Below are positions 46,335 to 55,202 of a stretch of DNA of 64,000 nucleotides, piece after piece (within the stretch, counting starts at the first letter, position 1; the number at the start of each line of letters is the position of its first letter). A program made the position numbers and the translations under genes. The notes beneath the pieces are model-generated. The model did no database searches, was not told the DNA's origin, and saw only the letters and a list, made by a program, of their open reading frames with translations. The DNA is from Pirellulaceae bacterium. Lineage in GTDB: Bacteria > Planctomycetota > Planctomycetia > Pirellulales > Pirellulaceae. The DNA is taken from the NCBI GenBank assembly GCA_026004795.1, contig BPJV01000005.1, positions 62,001-126,000 on the forward strand, read 5' to 3'.

Positions 46335-47579
46335 CTACTTGTGACGACGCGGTAGGGCCTTCGGAGCGATACGAACGCACAGAATGTAGGGGGGCTCTCC
46401 GGGAGACCAGTGCCCATAGGTGGTGGTTACGATCGTTCCGTCGGCGAGCACCTCTACACCGGGATAGGCGGTATCGTAGCCATGATGATTGTCCTTCAGC
46501 CGAACGAAATACTCCCCAGGGCGATCATGCAGCAGGTCCTCCCAGGTTCCCACCCACGCCACCCAATCGCCTTCAAATGGGCGTTCCGCAGCCAAGGGCT
46601 GAGGCGATCGGCAGCGGAAGCTGATGAACAGTCGCCCATCGGGTAAGTATTTCCCTACATGGCGGTCGCCGGTAAGCCACAAGGGGAGTTCGCGGGGCTC
46701 GCTCCACGTCGCCCCCTCATCATCAGAGAAAATGACGTGCGAGTTTTTCACGCGGGCGTTCTCCCGCAGCAGGACCGCCAATCGCTGGCCATCAGGAGAG
46801 CGGATGCAGCCCGGTTCGCACAAATGTACCTCGGAGTTGTGGTAGACGGCCCGCGGATAACTCCAGCTCAAGCCGCCATCCTCTGAGGTGGTCTGGTAGA
46901 GGGTGAAGACGCCGGTACGTTCGCCCTGTGGGGTGAAGAAGCGTCCGTCGTCGTGAAACATGGCGAGGTAGTGGCCGGGGCGATCGCGGAGGCCTTCCAC
47001 GAAACCCATGACCACGATCCCGCCCCAGTTGCCGACAGGCTGAAGTTCACTCCAGGTTGCCCCATCATCTGCAGATACTGCCAGTCGGGCTGGGTGCAAA
47101 CCGGACCATAAGATCAAACGGCGATTGCCTTTAGCATCGATCACCCGGTGGATCGTGGGGGTCTCCAAAGACGTCTCCCATGATTTCGGAGTCGGGAGAC
47201 GGTCACTCCAGGTTTGGCCTCCGTCATTGCTGCGCTTGTAGACGATGGCTCCACGCCCATGTCCTTTGGGGTACACGCAGAGAATCGTCTTACCATCTTC
47301 CAACAGGCATGTGGAAGGGTGGCCCAGATACTGGCCCGCCTCGCGATCGACCACCACTTGCATCTGGTCTCGGGCGTCGAGGTCAAGTAGCGGTGGATAA
47401 GGAGACGGCTGAGCGTAGCACCAGTCGCTAATTCCAATCAAGAACAGCGGGAGCATGAGGGCCGCGTAACTCCACCGATCGACACTGGAAATTCTCGAGC
47501 GGTGGACATGGCAGCCTGATCGATAGCGAAGTGTCCGGTAAGGTGCAGGCATGGCAACGGTCTCGTTGGGAAGTGGCAT
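46335..47579 (-). CDS. Secreted sialidase-like (BNR/Asp-box) glycoside hydrolase family protein
   Basis: A 414-residue protein with a hydrophobic export segment (AALMLPLFLIGISDWCYAQ) at about residues 38-56. Four Asp-box motifs are visible: SNDGGQTW, SADDGATW, SEDGGLSW and SDDEGATW, which stabilise the six-bladed propeller of sialidases. Arg residues of the active-site triad may include the one in LICEPGCIR-like context (LCEPGCIRSPDG) but this cannot be assigned. Planctomycete genomes carry many such exported propellers for polysaccharide use. Internal starts (47552) are possible; no good ribosome site decides. Substrate specificity is unknown. Confidence 0.82.
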   Translation of the reverse strand: MPLPNETVAMPAPYRTLRYRSGCHVHRSRISSVDRWSYAALMLPLFLIGISDWCYAQPSPYPPLLDLDARDQMQVVVDREAGQYLGHPSTCLLEDGKTILCVYPKGHGRGAIVYKRSNDGGQTWSDRLPTPKSWETSLETPTIHRVIDAKGNRRLILWSGLHPARLAVSADDGATWSELQPVGNWGGIVVMGFVEGLRDRPGHYLAMFHDDGRFFTPQGERTGVFTLYQTTSEDGGLSWSYPRAVYHNSEVHLCEPGCIRSPDGQRLAVLLRENARVKNSHVIFSDDEGATWSEPRELPLWLTGDRHVGKYLPDGRLFISFRCRSPQPLAAERPFEGDWVAWVGTWEDLLHDRPGEYFVRLKDNHHGYDTAYPGVEVLADGTIVTTTYGHWSPGEPPYILCVRIAPKALPRRHK

Positions 47580-47660
47580 GAGGGAGAGCCCGACTGGGAG
47601 GGATCAACGGGTGATGATGTCGAGGAAGTTCCATTATAGCGCAATTCCGTTCCATGTTTT

Positions 47661-47727
47661 CGCAAACGATAAATTGGTGCCATCCACTTTTCTGGTTTCT
47701 ATCGCAAACGATAATTTGGTGCCACCC
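47661..47727. repeat. Direct repeat of 25 bp ending in the island's boundary motif
   Basis: CGCAAACGATAAATTGGTGC at 47661 and CGCAAACGATAATTTGGTGC at 47703 begin two near-identical 25-bp copies 42 bp apart. The second leads straight into repeat copy A1. Confidence 0.7.
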
Positions 47728-48122
47728 ATCCATTGGGTTGACGCAAGTGTCTCTGCGATTGGAACTTAGGATTCTCGGATTGGCGAGTCGTGGCTTCGGC
47801 ATGCTGTCCCTGCGGGACTGTTGCGGTCGGTTGTTGCGGGGTCGTTGCGAGCGGCGTGTCGGAATTGCTCGCCACGCAGGTCCAGGCGAGTGTGGAGTTT
47901 GGGCGAAGCCCTGTCGGCAACGCCCCGAAGGGGCCAGACCAAACTAGCCCGGGGCAAGGCCGTCAAGCGAGCACCGCTCGCACGCGGCCGCCGCCCTGGG
48001 TGGCAGAAGATCGACACGATCCCTGATAGCCCTGAAGGGGCGACCTATCGATGCAGGCAAGGTATTTGAATCCCTCCCGCCCATGAGTCGCAGCATGACC
48101 TATCGCTGTGAGCCGCAGCATG
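47715..48122 (+). repeat. Island repeat, copy A1
   Basis: It begins TTTGGTGCCACCCATC and contains short palindromes such as CCCTGCGGGAC and GCCCCGAAGGGGC, then a block running from CCAGACCAAACTAGCC through CCCTGAAGGGGCGACC to the tail GAGCCGCAGCATGACC. Four further copies lie in the window at 50800, 51950, 55191/56867 and 57888. Copy A1 stops where the toxin-linker frame opens. Confidence 0.8.
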
Positions 48123-48123
48123 A

Positions 48124-48489
48124 CCTACCACTACGTCCCGCACCGGCTCGCTGTCGGCCAGCCTGGCTGCTGATGACACGTCCACCTGGAATGGTTCGGC
48201 ATCCTCGTCGGCCACTTCGTCGGTCGATTACCAACAGCATTACGATTCGGTCGACCAGGCCGTTTTGTTGCTGGGCGAGATGGGCTGGGATTACCAATCG
48301 CTGCGCGATGCGTCGTTCCAGCGCTCGGCCAACTGGAACGCCCTCTTCGAACCGTCGACCGGCAAGTTTGATAAACGTTACTCCGTCTTACTCCGTCTCC
48401 GGCGACGAAAAACTTTTCTCTAAAGTCTGCCTTTGTCGCGGTCAACGATTGTGTTCCCATGAACGACCTGCCGCGTACTCTATTACAAG
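48124..48489 (+). pseudogene. Broken linker of orphan toxin cassette 1
   Basis: From about 48155 the sequence matches 52423 onward in cassette 2 almost base for base (DDTSTWNGSAS ... LLGEMGWDYQSLRDASFQRS in translation). The frame is lost through a 10-bp duplication (TTACTCCGTC twice near 48380), which runs it into a stop near 48420. About 80 bp of unrelated sequence then separates it from the continuation at 48499. The 5' part of the parent gene is absent. Confidence 0.7.
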
Positions 48490-48792
48490 GCATTTTACCT
48501 GAGCGGTTACGAGTACCATCCGACCAACACCAACCTCTGGAAAACCCCGCTGGAAGAAGCCCTTGAAGAACTTTTCCCGCTCGACTACCTCGACACCACC
48601 GGCGATCCACCTAGCAGCACCGATCCCTCCGCAAGTGATCAATCCGGCGATTCATCCAACGGCGGCGATCTCGATGGTTACGCCGGGGACTACCAAGGTG
48701 ATCTGTCCGGCGAGGAGCAAGGCGGCTCGTCCGGCGGCGTCTACTACACCGCTTACTCTGGCTCGGGGCAATCGGAGACGGTTTCCGGGCCG

Positions 48793-49488
48793 ATGGTGTG
48801 GCTTTACACCGGCTCGTGGAGAGTGGATCGCAGCGTGTGGGATGCCGCTCTCGGTGCTGCTGCCGAGAGCGTCACGCAGAACTACATGCGCGACCTGCTT
48901 GAAAAAGGAGCTTATGTCGATCCCACGCCCATATTCCCGACCGTTAACGAGATTATCAACGGTGGAATCGAAGGAAAGTCCGTTGGCGAAATCGGTGAGG
49001 GCATTGTCGTCGGCATGGTGCCCATTCCCGGCATTCCCGCTGGCAAGCTCGCCCGCAATGCCGCAAAATACGGCGACGAAGCCGCGGAGGCCGGAAAGCG
49101 ACTTGTCGACAATGCCCCAAAGAGTGTAGCGGGAGTTTTCGACGACAGCGCGAATTTCGCCCAAAAGACTTTTCGTGAAACATTCAGCGAAGGAGGAAAG
49201 TTTGCCGGCAAGACTATCGATGACGTAGCCGACGCCTTGAGAAGGGGTGACCTCAGTCCTGCCGATGTGCCCTTGGAGTATTTCACAACCAAGGAAGGCC
49301 AGGTGTTGATACTGAACACTCGGTCTGCCGAAGCACTTCGCCGTGCTGGAATCCCAAGAGATGATTGGCATGGGGTCGATATCTCAGGCAACATAGAAGC
49401 TCTACGTCGCCTTGCAGGCCAACTCAGGCGGAATCGGCTGGGACATCAGGGTTTTCCAAATCCCCGGTCGAGCGGAGGAGGACAATGA
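48793..49488 (+). CDS. Polymorphic-toxin C-terminal fragment, toxin 1
   Basis: The open frame reaches back to 48463 and includes the shared linker LSGYEYHPTNTNLWK...LEEALEELFPLDYLD; the first ATG in frame is at 48793. The 231 residues after it hold a hydrophobic Gly/Pro segment (VVGMVPIPGIPAGKLARN) of pretoxin type and a C-terminal domain with LSPADVPLEYFTTKEGQVLI, LNTRSAEALRRAGIPRDDW and a final LGHQGFPNPRSSGGGQ. I have seen this ending in Rhs-type effector tips but cannot name the family or its activity. The stop overlaps the next start as ATGA, the usual coupling of a toxin to its immunity gene. Without the N-terminal delivery part it is probably an orphan cassette. Confidence 0.6.
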   Translation: MVWLYTGSWRVDRSVWDAALGAAAESVTQNYMRDLLEKGAYVDPTPIFPTVNEIINGGIEGKSVGEIGEGIVVGMVPIPGIPAGKLARNAAKYGDEAAEAGKRLVDNAPKSVAGVFDDSANFAQKTFRETFSEGGKFAGKTIDDVADALRRGDLSPADVPLEYFTTKEGQVLILNTRSAEALRRAGIPRDDWHGVDISGNIEALRRLAGQLRRNRLGHQGFPNPRSSGGGQ

Positions 49489-49901
49489 GCCGGATCAAAA
49501 GACACTACGAATTGCCTGTCTGTTCAACTAACGCCGTAAGTGATCCAAAAGTTTGGGTGTTTGGCAAGGTTGTTACGCTTTACTTCGACTACTACGTCGA
49601 CGGTCACAAGAGACGGTCGGGGATTCGCTTCGTCTCGACGATTGCTTTTCGCACAACTAACGAACGTTATGGACGTGTCGGTTCACACTACGACCGACTT
49701 ACCGAATACTTGGATTCCGATTGGTTGAAAGAACTCAAAGCTCACGCGAGCAACCATTACCGGGATGATTTGGAACGATACCGTCACTTTGGCATTTTCC
49801 TGGACAGTGCAGGCACCTTTGAGGTGTTGTCGTTGGACTTTGAATTGCTTCCGGAAGAGGCGGCATCATGGGAATCACTGAGCCCGACTACGAGAGACTG
49901 A
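49485..49901 (+). CDS. Candidate immunity protein 1
   Basis: A 138-residue acidic cytoplasmic protein starting with a GGAGGA site and an ATGA overlap with toxin 1. It has no signal or membrane segment. Noticeable segments are YELPVCSTNAVSDPKVWVFG, VTLYFDYYVDGHKRR and LDSDWLKELKAHASNHYRDD. I do not recognise a named family; the immunity role is inferred from position, size and coupling. The last 34 bp overlap the following kptA-like gene in another frame. Confidence 0.6.
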   Translation: MSRIKRHYELPVCSTNAVSDPKVWVFGKVVTLYFDYYVDGHKRRSGIRFVSTIAFRTTNERYGRVGSHYDRLTEYLDSDWLKELKAHASNHYRDDLERYRHFGIFLDSAGTFEVLSLDFELLPEEAASWESLSPTTRD

Positions 49902-50422
49902 GCAAAACCGTGTCGCACGCATTGCGACATGAACCGTGGCTGTACGAATTGGAGTTGGACGACGAAGGTTGGGTTCCCGTCGCGCAGCTTTTGGCGGCGC
50001 TTCGGTTGCAGAAAGAGGAGTGGCGTGAATTAGACGTCTCTGACCTCGAAAAACTGATTGACGCATCATCCAAGCGTCGGCACGAGATTCGGAACGGTCG
50101 CATTCGCGCCATTTATGGTCACTCGATCCCTGGAAAACTCAAACGCAAGCCTTCGTGCCCTCCAACAATGCTGTTTCATGGCACAAGCCCCACGAGCGTT
50201 CCCATGATCAAGGTTAACGGTCTGGTGCCGATGAAGCGACAAAATGTTCATCTTTCGACGGACGAAGCAACGGCGATTGAGGTTGGCAAGCGCAAGGCGA
50301 AAGAGCCCGTGCTGCTTCGCGTTCGGGCGCTGGAAGCACACGAGACCGGTGTGGCGTTCTATGAAGGGAACGAAAAAGTGTGGCTTGCTGATGCCGTCCC
50401 TTCGCAGTTCATCGAGTTCTGA
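49868..50422 (+). CDS. kptA: RNA 2'-phosphotransferase (Tpt1/KptA family)
   Basis: This family removes an internal 2'-phosphate from RNA by ADP-ribosylation with NAD+; fungal Tpt1 finishes tRNA splicing, while bacterial roles are obscure. All parts are visible in the 184 residues: LSKTVSHALRHEPW (Arg20-His21), a winged-helix-like N-lobe, GRIRAIYGHS (Arg80), LFHGTSP, and KRQNVHLSTD (Arg124), so the Arg-His-Arg-Arg catalytic set appears complete. The length is normal. It overlaps the candidate immunity gene by 34 bp, so it belongs to the toxin 1 operon. Its role there is unknown; repair of RNA damaged by the toxin is one idea. Confidence 0.9.
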   Translation: MGITEPDYERLSKTVSHALRHEPWLYELELDDEGWVPVAQLLAALRLQKEEWRELDVSDLEKLIDASSKRRHEIRNGRIRAIYGHSIPGKLKRKPSCPPTMLFHGTSPTSVPMIKVNGLVPMKRQNVHLSTDEATAIEVGKRKAKEPVLLRVRALEAHETGVAFYEGNEKVWLADAVPSQFIEF

Positions 50423-50799
50423 ACCGCGGCGACAATCGGCGTTGCTTCAGGACGCAGTGTCAAGTCGCGGCGGAACTCCGGACGGGGGCGTCCATTCTTG
50501 CCGCGGGCGCGGAGAGCGTTGCCGTTGTTCCGGCGTTGTTCGCCCGCGGAATCTGGTAGGCGGTTGGGGCGTGGGTCTTCGGCGAGGGGTGGTCCGTGCC
50601 ATGGAGCCGGGCTCGCTGGCCAGCGGAGCCCGGGCACCGATCCGCCGCAGGCGGATTGGTCGGCGGAGCGCAGGCAGCGTGCAGTGAGCGAAGGCCATGG
50701 AAGCGGAGCCGACCGAAGCGCGAACCCGCGCGGATGACACGCACAACGCTTGAAGCAGCGCGGACGTTTCCAAGCGAGAAGACACGCGGCGGAGGGCAG
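50423..50799. other. GC-rich stretch between cassette 1 and repeat A2, no supported gene
   Basis: About 375 bp rich in CGGCGG/CCGCCG and small inverted repeats (for example ATCCGCC/GGCGGAT around 50640-50665). No frame has gene character. It may be debris of another element. Confidence 0.4.
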
Positions 50800-52390
<1,591 letters not shown>

Positions 52391-52533
52391 CACGTATTGC
52401 TCCGTCCCGCAACGGCATCGCATCGGCCAGCCTGGCCGCTGATGACACGTCCACCTGGAACGGTTCGGCATCCTCCTCGGCCACTTCGTCGGTCGATTAC
52501 CAACAGCATTACGATTCGGTCGACCAAGCCATT

Positions 52534-53646
52534 ATGTTGCTGGGCGAGATGGGCTGGGATTACCAATCGCTGCGCGATGCGTCGTTCCAGCGCTCGGCCA
52601 ACTGGAACGCCCTCTTCGATCCATCGACCGGCCAGTTCGATACGAGCTACTCCGTCGCCGGCGACGATGAAGTCCAGTTGAGCGGTTACGAGTACCATCC
52701 GACCAACACCAACCTCTGGAAATCCCCGCTGGAAGAAGCTCTTGAAGAACTTTTCCCGCTCGACTACCTCGATTCCGCCTCTTCTTCCTGTACACCTGAC
52801 TTCCGCGCATATGACGCCCCGGGCGCGGGAGCCAATGGCGACTCGTCTTTAGGCGACCAGCCATCAGAGTCGATCGCCGCACCGGAGCCTGAAAGTTCAC
52901 CACAAGAATTGGAGCCCACTCGAATCTATCCCTTAGCAATAGATTCGAGTGGTCAAATTTATGCCGATATGACCCGTTCCTATACTGACTTGCTGGTGTT
53001 GCCAGCGCAAGAAGCGAAATATCTTCAATTCACAGGTGGTTTATATCCCTATGCCAAACACTCCTACCTTCAAGAGCTCGCAAGGGAACGTGCACGTAGT
53101 GAGGCACATGCCGCTGTGGCCGGAGTTGCAGTGATGGTGGGGGCCGCTGCTGCTATTTATGAAGCTCCTCCTGCCCTGCTTGGTGCCGGCGCTTATCAGA
53201 TAGCGGACTTTGCCGCTGACGAATTGGTATCGTATGCATCGGGTGGAGCCATCCCATTTCTTCCGACAGGTCCATCAGATATCATTAAGGGAGCATCTCG
53301 GCGAGCAGCAAAAGGAGTGGTTGCCCCAAGGGGGGCACTGCAAGGACTGGAGTCGTTCAAATTCCGTGGTGCCTCGTGTATTGATGGTTTGCGCGAGGCC
53401 ACACACGCCGACATCGTAAACGCGTTCAAGGGAACTGGTTACACGCCCTCCAACCACTTCATCACCAGACTGAAGGATGTTCGCACTGACCGACTGGGCA
53501 TTCGCACTTTCAAGGACGTTGAGACGATTTTCCGTAAGGGTTCGGTATTTGATGCAGACGACGGTGCCGTAGCGATCGTGCATAACGGCATGGCCATTAT
53601 TGTTGATCCAGCAACAAAACGCTTGATTACCCTTCGACCATGGTGA
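52534..53646 (+). CDS. Polymorphic-toxin C-terminal fragment, toxin 2 (possible RelE-like nuclease fold)
   Basis: The frame is open from 52381 and the shared linker DDTSTWNGSAS...FPLDYLD is intact here; the first ATG is 52534, giving 370 residues. A Ser/Pro/Glu-rich spacer follows, then a hydrophobic pretoxin segment (AAVAGVAVMVGAAAAIYEAP, GAIPFLPTGPSDIIKG). The C-terminal 85 residues (NHFITRLKDVR, GIRTFKDVETIFRKG, NGMAIIVDPATKRLITLRPW) resemble small RelE-like/BECR RNase toxins in pattern, with His and Arg in positions often catalytic there. That is an inference from pattern. The stop overlaps the next start. The N-terminal part of the parent protein is missing, so it is an orphan cassette. 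Confidence 0.6.
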   Translation: MLLGEMGWDYQSLRDASFQRSANWNALFDPSTGQFDTSYSVAGDDEVQLSGYEYHPTNTNLWKSPLEEALEELFPLDYLDSASSSCTPDFRAYDAPGAGANGDSSLGDQPSESIAAPEPESSPQELEPTRIYPLAIDSSGQIYADMTRSYTDLLVLPAQEAKYLQFTGGLYPYAKHSYLQELARERARSEAHAAVAGVAVMVGAAAAIYEAPPALLGAGAYQIADFAADELVSYASGGAIPFLPTGPSDIIKGASRRAAKGVVAPRGALQGLESFKFRGASCIDGLREATHADIVNAFKGTGYTPSNHFITRLKDVRTDRLGIRTFKDVETIFRKGSVFDADDGAVAIVHNGMAIIVDPATKRLITLRPW

Positions 53647-54059
53647 TGACTATGATGAGGCACATTCGGCCATACATGCTTGACTACGATACCGTTGTCG
53701 CAGAATTTGGGCGGGTAACTTGTCCATACTGCGAAAGTCAGTCAACGGACGATCGCGAAAGTGATATCGGTTGGGTAGAGTGCCCGATTTCACACACGCC
53801 AAGGCGCGTAATTTGCCTTGGTTGCTGTGAGGACATTTACAGCGCATGCGCGGCGGACGATTTCGAATCGCACCCATACTATAACATCGTGGAAGATGCT
53901 GCGGCCAAGGAAGGGATCACCGTCAATAAATTCCGCTATGAGTGCTTGCAACAACAATTACGATCGGCCCAAGAGCGTCGAGAAAAGGAGGCAACCACGA
54001 AGTACGACGAACGAGCAGCGCGGCTAAGACGCCTAGTGGAGAAATTGCCAACAGCCTAG
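53640..54059 (+). CDS. Candidate immunity protein 2, Cys-rich
   Basis: A 139-residue protein starting inside the last codons of toxin 2 (ATGGTGA), with alternative ATGs a few codons later. The N-terminal half has CPYC (residues about 29-32) and CLGCC (about 59-63), likely a zinc ribbon, plus a further Cys. The C-terminal half is a charged coiled-coil-like helix (LRSAQERREKEATTKYDERA). No family was recognised; the immunity role is inferred from position and coupling. Confidence 0.6.
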   Translation: MVMTMMRHIRPYMLDYDTVVAEFGRVTCPYCESQSTDDRESDIGWVECPISHTPRRVICLGCCEDIYSACAADDFESHPYYNIVEDAAAKEGITVNKFRYECLQQQLRSAQERREKEATTKYDERAARLRRLVEKLPTA

Positions 54060-54345
54060 GCAAGCATTGCCCCAGGGGCGGCTTCGCCGTAAAGGGCCAC
54101 CCAATGACAATTGGCGCCAGTGGTTTGTTTTTTTTCGTAAATTGTTTCAACGGCTGAGTTTATGGCGTGCGTCGCCATATTTTTGTAACACGGTTCCCCG
54201 GGAAATCCGGGTCCATTGCAAATTGAGCCGCCGCGGTAACGACGTGACCGAAGCGATTGATTCTCAACCGCGGCGGAACCTCGGTTGATGTTCCAACTGC
54301 ACCGCCGGGCATAACGATGTTGCCGAAGCGAACCGTGAGTTTGCG
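54060..54345. other. Spacer before the IS66 element
   Basis: About 285 bp. It shows a small palindrome CCAATGACAATTGG, a T-run, and inverted GC-rich pieces (GAGCCGCCGCGG / CCGCGGCGGAAC). No gene. Confidence 0.4.
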
Positions 54346-54425
54346 GTAAGCGTGTGTGAGGATTTTTAGGGGAACGGGTAGGCTGGAGGTGGGTTTGATC
54401 CTCTAGCCGAAAGGAGCTCCGTTCC

Positions 54426-54989
54426 ATGGAACAGCTTACTGCATCGAACGATTGTCTCACCGCAACGAACGATTCTACTACAAGTAGCGATTCTCTTACT
54501 GCAACGAACGAGCGTCTTACTGCGACGAACGATTCTACTGCAACGAACGAGCGTCTTACTGCGACGAACGATTCTACTGCAACGAACGATCGGCTTTTCG
54601 AGGAGGCTGTGGAGGCGTTCAGGCAGTGGAGGGGGGCGAAGTCGGGACGCGGGCGGATTCCAGATGAACTTTGGGATTTGGCATGTCAGGTCGCTCGCAG
54701 GCACGGCGTCGCGAAGACCGCCGGAGCGCTGAAGGTCGATTACTATACCTTGCAACGACGGATGGACGGTCGTGGTGGAGCACGGGGTAAGGCCGTTGAC
54801 GCTCGGAAAAAGCGTCATCCTGGCGGTGCGGGGGCGTTCGTGGAGTTGGCTCCGGTAACGAATGTCAGTCCGCAGGCGGAATGCGAATTGGAATTCGAAA
54901 ACGGCCGCGGCACGAAGCTGACCCTGCGTTGGAAGGGAAGCACACCGCCCGACCTGGCCACGCTCAGCCAACTGGTCCGCCAGGAGTAG
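54426..54989 (+). CDS. IS66 accessory protein (TnpA-like) with an N-terminal tandem-repeat extension
   Basis: Residues about 60-187 look like the IS66 first-gene product: a helix-turn-helix-like segment (ELWDLACQVARRHGVAKTAG ... VDYYTLQRRMDG) and a C-terminal beta strand region ending LRWKGSTPPDLATLSQLVRQ. It normally assists transposition together with TnpB and TnpC. The first 57 residues are instead repeats of the type LTATNERLTATNDST, produced by DNA repeats of 18 and 21 bp; such an extension is not typical. It lies 5 bp upstream of the tnpB fragment. With tnpC missing it cannot mobilise the element on its own. Confidence 0.7.
   Translation: MEQLTASNDCLTATNDSTTSSDSLTATNERLTATNDSTATNERLTATNDSTATNDRLFEEAVEAFRQWRGAKSGRGRIPDELWDLACQVARRHGVAKTAGALKVDYYTLQRRMDGRGGARGKAVDARKKRHPGGAGAFVELAPVTNVSPQAECELEFENGRGTKLTLRWKGSTPPDLATLSQLVRQE
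54443..54597 (+). repeat. Short tandem repeats (18/21-bp units) inside the IS66 accessory gene
   Basis: Units of the form ACTGC(A/G)ACGAACGA(T/G) recur with periods of 18 and 21 bp; a 39-bp double unit is present in two perfect copies. The frame is kept throughout, so the repeats are translated. Confidence 0.8.
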
Positions 54990-54994
54990 CGGCC

Positions 54995-55183
54995 ATGCTG
55001 CAGATCACCCCGCACATGCGTCTGCTGGTGGCGGTCGAGCCGGCTGATTTTCGCAAGGGCATCGACGGGTTGGTACGGCTGTGCAAGGACGTGCTCGATG
55101 AAGATCCCTTGGAAGGCGCCGTGTTCGTGTTCCGCAACCGCCGGGCCACGGCCATCAAGGTGCTGATGTACGACGGCCAGTGA
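54995..55183 (+). pseudogene. IS66 TnpB, truncated
   Basis: The 62 residues MLQITPHMRLLVAVEPADFR ... VFVFRNRRATAIKVLMYDG match the N-terminal half of IS66 TnpB (normally about 115 residues). The frame ends at TGA right at the junction with the next island repeat. Confidence 0.85.
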
Positions 55184-55202
55184 AGAGTATTTTGGTGCCA
55201 CC

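Larger units (their letters stand above)
54346..55184 (+). mobile_element. IS66-family element, left end plus two genes, right end lost
   Basis: The left end begins GTAAGCGTGTGTGAGG, like the terminal inverted repeats of IS66 elements. An accessory gene and a truncated tnpB follow in the expected order; tnpC and the right end are absent. The element breaks at the sequence GAGTATTTTGGTGCCA (55185-55200), where another island repeat begins. Confidence 0.75.
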
